From: CBFHOS01 sp965657645
GTDB taxonomy: Bacteria; Pseudomonadota; Alphaproteobacteria; Puniceispirillales; Puniceispirillaceae
DNA: 18,785 bases
Direction: 5' to 3'
Assembly (NCBI GenBank): GCA_965657645.1
Contig: CBFHOS010000032.1
Coordinates: forward strand, 1-18,785
The notes under the pieces were generated by a model. The model did no database searches. It was not told where the DNA came from and was given only the letters and a program-made list of their open reading frames with translations. Below are positions 6,501 through 14,067 of the stretch, in pieces. Each line of letters opens with the position of its first letter. Within the stretch, counting starts at the first letter, position 1. Both the position numbers and the translations under genes were made by a program.

Positions 6501-7373
6501 ATGATTAATCTGGACAAAATCCGCGCGATCGACATCCACACCCACGCTGAAGAACCGTGCGGTAATCACAGCGATGACGGGTATGATGATCTGCAAACCG
6601 CGATGGCCAAATATTTCCGCGCACCGTGGACGCATCCGCCAACAATGGCCGAAACCGCCGCGCATTACCGCGAGCAGAATATCGCGGCGGTGATTTTCCC
6701 CGTAGATGCCGAGCGCGAAACCGGATACCGGCGCTATAGCAACGAGGAAGTGGCCGCGATTGCCGCGGATAATAGTGATGTGCTGATCCCCTTTGCCTCT
6801 ATCGATCCGTGGAAGGGCAAAATGGGGGTGCGTGAAGCCAAGCGTCTGATGAATGATTTTGGTATCAAAGGTTTCAAATTCCACCCGACATTGCAGGGGT
6901 TCTATCCCAATGACCGGATGGCCTATCCGCTTTATGAGGCGATTGAGGAAAATGGCGGGATTGCATTGTTTCACACTGGCCAGACCGGCGTTGGTTCGGG
7001 CATGCCGGGGGGCAACGGGATGCGGCTGAAATATAGCAACCCGATGTATATGGATGATATCGCAGTTGATTTTCCCGATTTGAAAATCATCCTCGCCCAT
7101 CCGTCTTTCCCATGGCAGGAAGAAGCGCTCGCCGTGGCCCAGCACAAGCCGAATGTCTATATCGATTTGTCAGGATGGAGCCCTAAATATTTCCCCGATA
7201 TTCTGGTGCGCTATTGTAACTCTATCTTGAAGAAAAAAGTGCTGTTTGGCTCTGACTGGCCAATGATTACGCCGGAGCGGTGGCTCAATGATTTTGAGGC
7301 GATCTCGATTAAGGACGAAATCCGCCCTGATATCATCAAGAATAACGCCGCCCGATTGCTTGGTCTTATGTAA
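6501..7373 (+). CDS. Amidohydrolase-2 family metal hydrolase, probable aryl beta-ketoacyl-CoA hydrolase
   Basis: TIM-barrel amidohydrolase (ACMSD-like group), 290 residues. The metal motif H-T-H (13-15) opens the barrel, H158 is in F-H-T-G, H200 in A-H-P-S and D252 in G-S-D-W-P. K-F-H-P (126-129) is also typical. It begins three bases after the MarR stop and its own stop overlaps the next start as TAATG. In Rhodococcus jostii, CouO of this superfamily hydrolyses 4-hydroxyphenyl-beta-ketoacyl-CoA to 4-hydroxybenzoate and acetyl-CoA. A similar gene set occurs in the Agrobacterium fabrum hydroxycinnamate cluster. The same cleavage is inferred here from the neighbours. A decarboxylase or lactonase role cannot be excluded from sequence alone. 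Confidence 0.83.
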   Translation: MINLDKIRAIDIHTHAEEPCGNHSDDGYDDLQTAMAKYFRAPWTHPPTMAETAAHYREQNIAAVIFPVDAERETGYRRYSNEEVAAIAADNSDVLIPFASIDPWKGKMGVREAKRLMNDFGIKGFKFHPTLQGFYPNDRMAYPLYEAIEENGGIALFHTGQTGVGSGMPGGNGMRLKYSNPMYMDDIAVDFPDLKIILAHPSFPWQEEALAVAQHKPNVYIDLSGWSPKYFPDILVRYCNSILKKKVLFGSDWPMITPERWLNDFEAISIKDEIRPDIIKNNAARLLGLM

Positions 7374-8959
7374 TGAAGCCGTTTGCCGCGCCGATTGATG
7401 ATATCCTGTTCTCGCTGGCGCATGTCGCCAAAGCCGGTGATCTTGCTGGCCATGATGCAGGTCTTTCTGCCGAGATTATCCAGCAATTTGCCCCCTTTGC
7501 CGAACAGGTGATAGCACCGCTAAATCAAAGTGGTGATCGACAGGGGTGCCGTTTGGAAAATGGCCGGGTGCGGATGCCGGACGGGTTTGCCGATGCCTAT
7601 CGCCAGCTCTGCGATGGTGGCTGGCAGGCGGCGAGTGCACCGGAAGAATTTGGCGGTATGGGTCTTGATGGGATGACGATGATGGGTCTCTCCGAGATTT
7701 TCACCGGCGCCAATCATGCCTTACAGATGGTGTGCGGCCTTGTGCCCGGTGCAATCTCAACGCTGGTTACCTTTGCCGATAAACAAACCCAAGATTATTG
7801 GATCCCGCGTCTGGCTAGTGGGGCGAGCCTCAACACTATGTGTTTGACCGAGGCGGGGGCTGGCTCTGATTTGGGACGGATGCGTACCAAGGCCGAACGC
7901 GATGGCGATGGCTGGTTGCTCAACGGTGAAAAGATTTTTATCTCCGGCGGTGATCAGGATATGAGCGAGGATATCTTGCATTTCGTGCTGGCGCGGACGG
8001 GCGCGCCTGATTCTGGGACGCGCGGCCTGTCATTGTTCCTATGCCCGTCACAGCATGATGGTGTTGCCAATAATGTGACGGTTGCCCGCATTGAAGAAAA
8101 GCTGGGAATCCATGCCTCGCCAACATGCCAATTGGTGTTTAGTAATGCGCGTGCGACACTTATCGGCAGGGAGAATGAGGGGCTAAAGGCGATGTTCACC
8201 TTGATGAACCACGCCCGTATTGATGTTGCCCTGCAAGGCATTGCCCATAGTGCCCGCGCTTATGATATCGCCCATAGCTATGCTGGTGAGCGTAGTCAGG
8301 GGCGGGATCAAAACCAAGCACCAGCCCGCCTCAATGATCACGCCGATGTGCGTCAGATGCTGGACGAACAACGGGCGCTAACCGTTGGTGGTCGCGCAAT
8401 GTGCCATATTGCAATGCGCTATATCGAGGAGGGCGAGGATCAGGATCTGGTCGATTTCCTAACGCCAATCTGCAAGATTTTTGGCAGTGAGGCTGGGATT
8501 CGCTCGGCTGATCTTGGCATCCAGGTACTTGGTGGCTATGGCTATCTTGAAGAATATAACATGGCCCAGACATGGCGTGATGCCCGCATTACCTCGATCT
8601 ACGAAGGGGCCAATGGTATCCATGCGATTGCCACGGCTACACGCGGATTGCGCCTGAATGACGGGGCTGGTGCTGATGCTTTCGCGGCGCTAGTGCAAGA
8701 TCTCGCGGGTGGTAATGCTGACCTCATGGAATTGTTGGATCATTGGCAAGGTGAACGCGCCAAAACCGCCGCCCAACAAGGCGTGCCAACCAACGCCCGC
8801 GATTTTGCCGGCCTGACGGCTGAGCTATTCTTCCGCGCGGTCTGGGTACGATTGGCCGCGGCGGCACAGGAACAGGGCGCGACATTCGCCGATGAGTTCG
8901 CCCAATTGGCCGCGCAAATCACCAAAAATCCCCCGCCAACCGCGCGGTTCACCAGCTAG
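7373..8959 (+). CDS. Acyl-CoA dehydrogenase family flavoprotein
   Basis: FAD-dependent dehydrogenase of 528 residues, longer than the usual 380-400 because of an extra C-terminal helical segment after about residue 430. C-L-T-E-A-G-A-G-S-D-L (157-167) and the G-E-K-I-F-I-S-G-G (185-193) segment form the FAD/substrate region. Q-V-L-G-G-Y-G-Y (384-391) precedes the catalytic glutamate E411 in I-Y-E-G-A-N-G-I. The position of E411 and the C-terminal extension recall the DmdC/FadE5 side of the family. It is translationally coupled to the amidohydrolase (TAATG). A possible job is oxidising dihydro-hydroxycinnamoyl-CoA (arylpropanoyl-CoA) to the enoyl ester so that phenylpropanoids enter the same pathway; this is inference. 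It ends only six bases from the convergent kinase gene and no clear terminator separates them. Confidence 0.87.
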   Translation: MKPFAAPIDDILFSLAHVAKAGDLAGHDAGLSAEIIQQFAPFAEQVIAPLNQSGDRQGCRLENGRVRMPDGFADAYRQLCDGGWQAASAPEEFGGMGLDGMTMMGLSEIFTGANHALQMVCGLVPGAISTLVTFADKQTQDYWIPRLASGASLNTMCLTEAGAGSDLGRMRTKAERDGDGWLLNGEKIFISGGDQDMSEDILHFVLARTGAPDSGTRGLSLFLCPSQHDGVANNVTVARIEEKLGIHASPTCQLVFSNARATLIGRENEGLKAMFTLMNHARIDVALQGIAHSARAYDIAHSYAGERSQGRDQNQAPARLNDHADVRQMLDEQRALTVGGRAMCHIAMRYIEEGEDQDLVDFLTPICKIFGSEAGIRSADLGIQVLGGYGYLEEYNMAQTWRDARITSIYEGANGIHAIATATRGLRLNDGAGADAFAALVQDLAGGNADLMELLDHWQGERAKTAAQQGVPTNARDFAGLTAELFFRAVWVRLAAAAQEQGATFADEFAQLAAQITKNPPPTARFTS

Positions 8960-8965
8960 AGCAAG

Positions 8966-9622
8966 TTAATTCGGCGTTGTCCATGTTGCGGGAAGTGCCT
9001 TTTTTATCACACGGCGGGCGTTGGGGAGGTCGTTTTGCTCTGCGCGCGCCCTTGCATCGGCCGGTGACATGCCGTGATCTAACCAGCGTTTAGTCAAGCG
9101 TTCTGCCAACACATCCTCTGGCACATCCAACCAGATGCTGGCATCCCATTTTTTGGCGATATCAACCCAGCCAGGTTCATTGAACAGCAGATAGTTACCC
9201 TCAAACAATAATAGTGACGTGCGCGCCGGGATGGTGCCGCCATTCGGGATGACGGCATCCTGTTCGCGGTCAAAGGTTGGAAAATGCTGGGTCGAATCGG
9301 CCTTGAGATCGTCAATTAGCTGATTAAAACCGTCTCGGTCAAAGGTCTCGGGTGCACCTTTTACCGATAACAGGCCGCGGGCCTCCAGGGTTTCGTTGTC
9401 AAGGTGAAACCCGTCCATTGGGATAGGACAGCAAATCGGGCCAAGCCGCTCGGTTAGCATTGCCGCAATTGTCGCCGCAATTGTCGATTTACCACTTCCC
9501 GGCGGGCCAGCGATGGCCACCATTATAGCCGGCATTGTAGCCCCCATGTTAGGGCGTTGGCGACCTGCCAGCTCTGCGATCTCGGTCACCAAAGCATCGA
9601 TGGAAATATTATTTGTGTTCAT
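8966..9622 (-). CDS. P-loop kinase of the PRK/uridine kinase-like family (FrcK-like sugar kinase candidate)
   Basis: 218-residue cytoplasmic kinase. Walker A is G-P-P-G-S-G-K-S-T (39-47). M-D-G-F-H-L-D-N (69-76), A-P-E-T-F-D (90-95), F-D-R-E (117-120) and F-E-G-N-Y-L-L-F (140-147) match the subfamily holding FrcK and YfdH-like proteins, usually annotated as nucleoside/nucleotide kinase. An arginine-rich lid follows (A-E-R-L-T-K-R). It is transcribed away from the lacI gene of the polyol operon and shares its control region. Because the sorbitol and mannitol dehydrogenases produce fructose, a fructokinase-like role fits the context, but no residue here proves the substrate. The start ATG has GGTAAG upstream. 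Confidence 0.8.
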   Translation of the reverse strand: MNTNNISIDALVTEIAELAGRQRPNMGATMPAIMVAIAGPPGSGKSTIAATIAAMLTERLGPICCPIPMDGFHLDNETLEARGLLSVKGAPETFDRDGFNQLIDDLKADSTQHFPTFDREQDAVIPNGGTIPARTSLLLFEGNYLLFNEPGWVDIAKKWDASIWLDVPEDVLAERLTKRWLDHGMSPADARARAEQNDLPNARRVIKKALPATWTTPN

Positions 9623-9690
9623 GTTGCTTACCCATGTCGAAAAAAAGGCGTTTGCGGGGCTACCCTTTTGAACGAATTTGCAAAGTTAGC

Positions 9691-9719
9691 TTGCACGGAA
9701 CTTTACACGCGTTAATATT
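9691..9719 (+). promoter_or_regulatory. lacI promoter with TTTACACGCGTTAA operator
   Basis: A promoter reads TTGCAC (9691-9696), 17-bp spacer, AATATT (9714-9719). The near-palindrome TTTACACGCGTTAA (9702-9715) fills the spacer and matches 12 of 14 bases of the palindrome at 10850-10863 ahead of the binding-protein gene. Autoregulation by the LacI protein and shared control of the divergent kinase gene are inferred. Confidence 0.55.
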
Positions 9720-9785
9720 GGGTGCGTTATGACAGCTAGTCCTGTCAAGTCTAAGTACGTCTATTTGGAATAGTGAAACAAGTTG

Positions 9786-10817
9786 ATGAAACACGGAAAA
9801 ATCAAAAATATGGAGGAGTTTGCGACGCTTAGTGGCATTTCTCGTCCTACTATTTCAAAATATTTTAATGACCCAGACACTGTGCGCCAATCAACAAGGG
9901 TCCGTATCGAAGCGGCCCTAAAAGAATATGATTATCGCCCAAACATCTATGCAATTAACCAAAACCGGCGGCTCACAAAGAATATCGGCATTGTTGTGCC
10001 TTATCTTGCTGACCCGTTCTTTGCCGAGATTGCGCGTGTTATTGAACGCCGCTGTATTGATGCTGGATTTACCCCGACTTTGTTCTCTTCGCACGGTGAA
10101 CAGGGGCTGGAAAACGCGGTTCTCGACACATTGCGCTCGCTAAAACCGGCTGGTGTTTTGTTGGCGCCGTTGGGCAAGTCATCAGATATAAAGCATATCG
10201 AAGCGTTTTGCCGCGATGTGCCTACTATTCTCTTTGATAGTAATATAGAGGGTGTGGGCGCGGCATTTGTTGGCTCTGATAATTTTAGTTTTGTATCGCA
10301 GACCGTTGAATACCTTAGTAGAACTGGAAGCTCGCCATGCTTTTTTGAGATGCGCGATCCAGCCAACCCGAATGCGAACAAGCGCCGCAAAGCCTATGTT
10401 CAAATGATGAAACGACTCGGTCTAGAGCCACAGATTGTGGGCGTAGATGGCGCTGGGTGGGGCTTTGAGGAGATCGGGCGCAAGGGCGGCTTGAAAGTGC
10501 TGCGTGAGAATTTGCTGCCGACCAACACTGTATTATGTAGTAATGACCGGTTGGCAATCGGCTTTATCTCGGCCTGTCATGAAATGGGCCTAACCGTTGG
10601 TAGAGAAGAAGGAAACGATATTCGGGTGGCATCGCATGACGACCATCCCTACGCTCGTTTCACCTGCCCAGCCCTCACCACAGCCGCACATGATTACGAA
10701 TCAGTTTCAGAGCATGCGGTCGAGACTTTGTTCCGTTTGATTGATGCGGGCGGGCGTTTGGACAGCCGTGAAGAGACTTTGTTTGCGGCTCGGCTAATTA
10801 TGCGTGGTTCAGCGTAA
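9786..10817 (+). CDS. LacI-family transcriptional regulator of the polyol operon
   Basis: 343-residue repressor. The N-terminal helix-turn-helix is M-E-E-F-A-T-L-S-G-I-S-R-P-T-I-S-K-Y-F-N. The hinge around Y-R-P-N is followed by a periplasmic-binding-protein-like sensor domain starting I-G-I-V-V-P and containing P-F-F-A-E-I-A-R. The frame can also open at TTG (9783), one codon earlier; ATG is preferred. The ribosome site is weak (GGAA at 9767-9770 is too far upstream), suggesting low expression as expected for a repressor. It lies directly upstream of the transport operon and is divergent from the kinase gene. The ligand is probably a hexitol or a derivative. It replaces the SmoC-type regulator often found with such operons. 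Confidence 0.9.
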   Translation: MKHGKIKNMEEFATLSGISRPTISKYFNDPDTVRQSTRVRIEAALKEYDYRPNIYAINQNRRLTKNIGIVVPYLADPFFAEIARVIERRCIDAGFTPTLFSSHGEQGLENAVLDTLRSLKPAGVLLAPLGKSSDIKHIEAFCRDVPTILFDSNIEGVGAAFVGSDNFSFVSQTVEYLSRTGSSPCFFEMRDPANPNANKRRKAYVQMMKRLGLEPQIVGVDGAGWGFEEIGRKGGLKVLRENLLPTNTVLCSNDRLAIGFISACHEMGLTVGREEGNDIRVASHDDHPYARFTCPALTTAAHDYESVSEHAVETLFRLIDAGGRLDSREETLFAARLIMRGSA

Positions 10818-10849
10818 CAGCCAAAAAAGCGGCTACTCCAAAAAAAATA

Positions 10850-10900
10850 TTTACGCGCGTAAAGTTTTTGTTGACCTATTGAAACGTTTTAGTGTTCTAT
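10850..10900 (+). promoter_or_regulatory. Polyol operon promoter with two LacI-type operators
   Basis: TTTACGCGCGTAAA (10850-10863) is a perfect 14-bp palindrome. A second LacI-like site, TGAAACGTTTTA (10880-10891), has the AACGTT core common in this family. A promoter TTGACC (10871-10876), 18-bp spacer, TTCTAT (10895-10900) encloses the second site. A repressor at either site would block transcription, and the two centres are about 29 bp apart. Confidence 0.6.
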
Positions 10901-10930
10901 TTTTCACGTATTACATCTAGGAGGAATACA

Positions 10931-12235
10931 ATGCGACTTAAACATCTACTATGCACGGCAACGGCGGCAACGCTTTTGGCGTCAAGTGTTGCTCATGCAG
11001 ACACACTTACCATTGCTACTGTTAACAATGGTGACATGATCCGTATGCAGGGTCTAACTGCTGACTTTACTGCTAAAACTGGTCACACAGTTGAGTGGGT
11101 AACATTGGAAGAGAACGTTCTACGCCAGCGTGTCACAACTGACATCACTACTAAAGGCGGCGCTTTCGACATCATGACAATCGGCATGTACGAAACTCCA
11201 ATCTGGGGTAAGAACGGCTGGTTGGTACCACTTAACGATCTAAGCGCTGAGTACAATGTAGGCGATATCCTTCCTGCAATGGCTGGTGGTCTTAGCTACA
11301 ATGGTACAATGTTTGCTGCACCGTTCTACGGTGAGAGCTCAATGATCATGTATCGTACAGATCTTATGGCTAAAGCTGGCCTGACAATGCCTGACGCACC
11401 GTCATGGTCATTTATCGCCAAAGCAGCTCGCTCAATGACAGACCGTGATAACGACATCAACGGCGTCTGCTTGCGCGGTAAAGCTGGTTGGGGTGAGGGC
11501 GGTGCTTTCATCACAGCTATGTCAAACTCATTCGGCGCACGCTGGTTCGACGAGAACTGGAATGCTCAGTTTGATTCACGCGAATGGTCAGATACTCTGA
11601 ACTTCTTCGTTAACATGATGAACGACGCTGGCCCAGCTGGTTATGCTACTAACGGTTTCAACGAGAACCTCTCATTGTTCCAACAGGGCAAATGTGGCAT
11701 GTGGATTGACGCAACAGTTGCTGCTTCTTTCGTAACAAACCCGAAAGATTCAACTGTAGCTGACAAAGTTGGCTTCGCACTTGCACCAGACAACGGAATG
11801 GGCGTTCGCTCAAACTGGCTATGGGCATGGGCACTTGCTATCCCAGCAGGCACTCAAAAAGAAGCCGCTGCTAAGCAGTTCATCGAGTGGGCAACATCAA
11901 ACGGCTACATCGAGCTAGTTGCTTCTAAAGAAGGTTGGGCTAACGTGCCTCCAGGAGCTCGTACATCACTGTATGAGAACCCTAACTACAAGAAGGTACC
12001 GTTTGCACAGATGACTCTGGACTCAATCCTGTCAGCTGATCCAAACAACTCAACTGTTGATCCAAGCCCATATGTGGGCATTCAGTTCGCAGCTATCCCA
12101 GAATTTGCGGGTATTGCTACTGACGTCAGCCAGGAATTCTCGGCTGCATATGCTGGTCAGCAGACTGTTGCAGAAGCTTTGGCCAAAGCTCAGGCTTTGA
12201 CAAACGACGCAATGGAAGCTGCGGGTTACCGCTAG
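10931..12235 (+). CDS. smoE: Sorbitol/mannitol ABC transporter, periplasmic substrate-binding protein
   Basis: 434-residue family-1 extracellular solute-binding protein resembling SmoE of Rhodobacter. The signal peptide M-R-L-K-H-L-L to A-H-A is cleaved near residue 23, leaving D-T-L-T-I-A-T-V. The start at 10931 is set by a perfect AGGAGG at 10919-10924 with a six-base spacer; the frame is open further upstream but those codons lie in the promoter. It delivers hexitols to the two permeases encoded downstream. Codon use is unlike the neighbours: Ala is mainly GCT/GCA, Thr ACA/ACT, Asn AAC and Phe TTC, with few GCC, GCG or ACC. This is the pattern of a very highly expressed gene, and a strong terminator follows. 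Confidence 0.92.
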   Translation: MRLKHLLCTATAATLLASSVAHADTLTIATVNNGDMIRMQGLTADFTAKTGHTVEWVTLEENVLRQRVTTDITTKGGAFDIMTIGMYETPIWGKNGWLVPLNDLSAEYNVGDILPAMAGGLSYNGTMFAAPFYGESSMIMYRTDLMAKAGLTMPDAPSWSFIAKAARSMTDRDNDINGVCLRGKAGWGEGGAFITAMSNSFGARWFDENWNAQFDSREWSDTLNFFVNMMNDAGPAGYATNGFNENLSLFQQGKCGMWIDATVAASFVTNPKDSTVADKVGFALAPDNGMGVRSNWLWAWALAIPAGTQKEAAAKQFIEWATSNGYIELVASKEGWANVPPGARTSLYENPNYKKVPFAQMTLDSILSADPNNSTVDPSPYVGIQFAAIPEFAGIATDVSQEFSAAYAGQQTVAEALAKAQALTNDAMEAAGYR

Positions 12236-12247
12236 GCTTTACTATTT

Positions 12248-12280
12248 CAGAGGGCAGTTCCGCTGCCCTCTGATTTTTTT
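12248..12280 (+). terminator. Intra-operon terminator/attenuator after the binding-protein gene
   Basis: CAGAGGGCAG (12248-12257) pairs perfectly with CTGCCCTCTG (12263-12272) around TTCCG, followed by A and seven T. It begins 12 bp past the binding-protein stop, with the permease genes on the same strand beyond it. Partial read-through would give excess binding protein over membrane components. Confidence 0.88.
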
Positions 12281-12308
12281 ATTATGTTACTTAGTTTTTG
12301 TTAGATTT

Positions 12309-12328
12309 TAGCGGGATTTGACCCGCTA
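12309..12328 (+). other. Second hairpin upstream of the permease gene
   Basis: TAGCGGG (12309-12315) and CCCGCTA (12322-12328) form a 7-bp stem with a 6-nt loop, 30 bp ahead of the permease start. It is followed by GCGTTTT, too poor in T for a clear terminator. It may stabilise the processed permease mRNA or act as a backup terminator. Confidence 0.5.
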
Positions 12329-12357
12329 GCGTTTTACTCATCAAAGGAAGCAAACCC

Positions 12358-13224
12358 GTGGCAACTCAGCACTCCCGATCTGCCGCCAGAATTATGATGG
12401 CCCCTGCAGTTATTGTGCTGCTGGGCTGGATGCTGGTTCCGCTTATGATGACGCTGTATTTTTCGTTCAAAAAATACCTACCGTTGCGCGGTGGTGATCT
12501 TGGCTGGGTTGGCTTTGAGAACTACGCTCGGTTTGTCTCTTCAAGCTCTTTCTGGCCAGCCGTAGCGACCACATTGATCATTGTTGGCAGTGTGTTGGTT
12601 ATCACCGTCGTTCTTGGCATTTTGCTCGCGATCTTGCTCGACCAACCAATGTGGGGCCAGGGGTATGTTCGTATCCTTGTGATCGCACCATTCTTTGTGA
12701 TGCCGACTGTGTCAGGCTTGGTCTGGAAAAACATGTTTATGGATCCAGTGAACGGCTTTTTCGCGCATCTCTGGCGGGCCTTTGGGGCAGAACCGATACA
12801 ATGGCTTAGCCAAGCCTCGATGCCGTCAATCGTGATGATTGTCAGCTGGCAATGGCTACCATTTGCGACTTTGATTTTGCTAACGGCGATCCAGTCTTTG
12901 GATACCGAGCAGGTTGAAGCGGCTGAGATGGATGGTGCCAAGCCGTTTGGACGGTTCCTCTATATCGTATTGCCGCATTTGGCACGGGCAATAACCGTGG
13001 TGATCCTTATCCAGACGATTTTCCTGCTGTCTATTTTCGCCGAGATTTTCGTCACAACCGCCGGTGCATTTGGCACCAAGACGCTAACCTATCTGATTTT
13101 CCAGCGGGTGTTGGAGAGCCAGAATGTCGGACTTGGTTCGGCTGGCGGCGTCTATGCAATCATTCTGGCCAATATTGTTGCGATCTTCCTGATGCGCATC
13201 GTTGGCAAGAATTTGGACCGGTAG
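12358..13224 (+). CDS. smoF: Polyol ABC transporter permease 1
   Basis: 288-residue inner-membrane permease of the MalF-like group, with about six membrane helices. The cytoplasmic EAA loop E-A-A-E-M-D-G-A at 188-195, running to L-P-H-L near 208, is the docking site for the ATPase. GTG start with AAAGGAAG (12343-12350) seven bases upstream. It forms the translocation pore with the second permease, whose start lies 10 bp past this gene's stop. Gene order binding protein, permease, permease, ATPase, SDR, mannitol dehydrogenase matches the smo/mtl operon of Rhodobacter and relatives, which is the basis for the name. Confidence 0.9.
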   Translation: MATQHSRSAARIMMAPAVIVLLGWMLVPLMMTLYFSFKKYLPLRGGDLGWVGFENYARFVSSSSFWPAVATTLIIVGSVLVITVVLGILLAILLDQPMWGQGYVRILVIAPFFVMPTVSGLVWKNMFMDPVNGFFAHLWRAFGAEPIQWLSQASMPSIVMIVSWQWLPFATLILLTAIQSLDTEQVEAAEMDGAKPFGRFLYIVLPHLARAITVVILIQTIFLLSIFAEIFVTTAGAFGTKTLTYLIFQRVLESQNVGLGSAGGVYAIILANIVAIFLMRIVGKNLDR

Positions 13225-13234
13225 GAGATTTAGT

Positions 13235-14065
13235 ATGGCACGCGCTGCTACCACTCGTCGGAAGACCTTTAACACCATCGTCTCTTGGTCGATCGGTCTG
13301 TTGATTTTCTTCCCGATCCTTTGGATTATTGTGCTCTCGTTCAAGAGCGAGGGGGACGCCATTAGAACACCGCTTGAGGTGCTAACCTCGGCGTGGTCGT
13401 TTGATAGCTATTCTGTGGTTCAAAATCGTTCCGATTACTTCAAGCATTTCTCCAATTCTGTGATTGTCGCGGTTGGTTCCACATTGCTCGGCATTTTGGT
13501 GGCTGTTCCGGCCGCATGGTCGATGGCATTTGTCCCATCCAAGCGTACACGCGGTATTTTGATGTGGATGCTGTCGACAAAGATGTTGCCGGCTGTTGGC
13601 GTTCTGTACCCGATCTATCTATTATGTATCGAGCTTGGTGTACTCGATAGCCGGATTGCGCTTGTCGTGATCTTGATGCTGATCAACCTGCCGATCATCG
13701 TGTGGATGCTCTACACCTATTTCAAGGAAATACCGGGTGAGATTCTTGAGGCGGCTCGGATGGATGGCGCGACTTTGCGCTCTGAATTGTTATATGTGCT
13801 GACGCCGATGGCCATTCCGGGTATTGCGTCAACAATCTTGTTGAACGTGATCCTAGCGTGGAACGAGGCCTTTTGGACGCTGAATCTGACAGCCGCCAAA
13901 GCAGCGCCACTCACTGCATTTATCGCGAGCTATTCAAGCCCTGAAGGATTGTTCTACGCAAAACTCAGCGCGGCATCGGTTATGGCGATTGCACCAATTT
14001 TGATTATGGGCTGGTTCAGCCAGAAACAACTTGTCCGCGGCTTGACATTTGGAGCGGTGAAATAG
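13235..14065 (+). CDS. smoG: Polyol ABC transporter permease 2
   Basis: 276-residue inner-membrane permease of the MalG-like group. The EAA loop E-A-A-R-M-D-G-A-T-L (172-181) precedes Y-V-L-T-P. About six hydrophobic helices are visible, the first at residues 14-35. The start at 13235 is chosen because AGGAG (13223-13227) sits seven bases ahead; an earlier in-frame ATG at 13202 lies inside the preceding gene. It ends two bases before the ATPase gene, so translation is likely coupled. Confidence 0.9.
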   Translation: MARAATTRRKTFNTIVSWSIGLLIFFPILWIIVLSFKSEGDAIRTPLEVLTSAWSFDSYSVVQNRSDYFKHFSNSVIVAVGSTLLGILVAVPAAWSMAFVPSKRTRGILMWMLSTKMLPAVGVLYPIYLLCIELGVLDSRIALVVILMLINLPIIVWMLYTYFKEIPGEILEAARMDGATLRSELLYVLTPMAIPGIASTILLNVILAWNEAFWTLNLTAAKAAPLTAFIASYSSPEGLFYAKLSAASVMAIAPILIMGWFSQKQLVRGLTFGAVK

Positions 14066-14067
14066 GG

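Noticed and set aside
7373..8959. Calling the acyl-CoA dehydrogenase DmdC (DMSP demethylation pathway)
   Set aside because: Only general resemblance; it is shorter than typical DmdC and sits in a hydroxycinnamate operon with no dmdA or dmdB.
9730..9747. TGACAG-N6-CTGTCA inverted repeat upstream of lacI, and a TTGACA on the minus strand within it
   Set aside because: The arms are only 6 bp, no matching -10 was found for a minus-strand promoter, and no second copy was seen; too weak to annotate.
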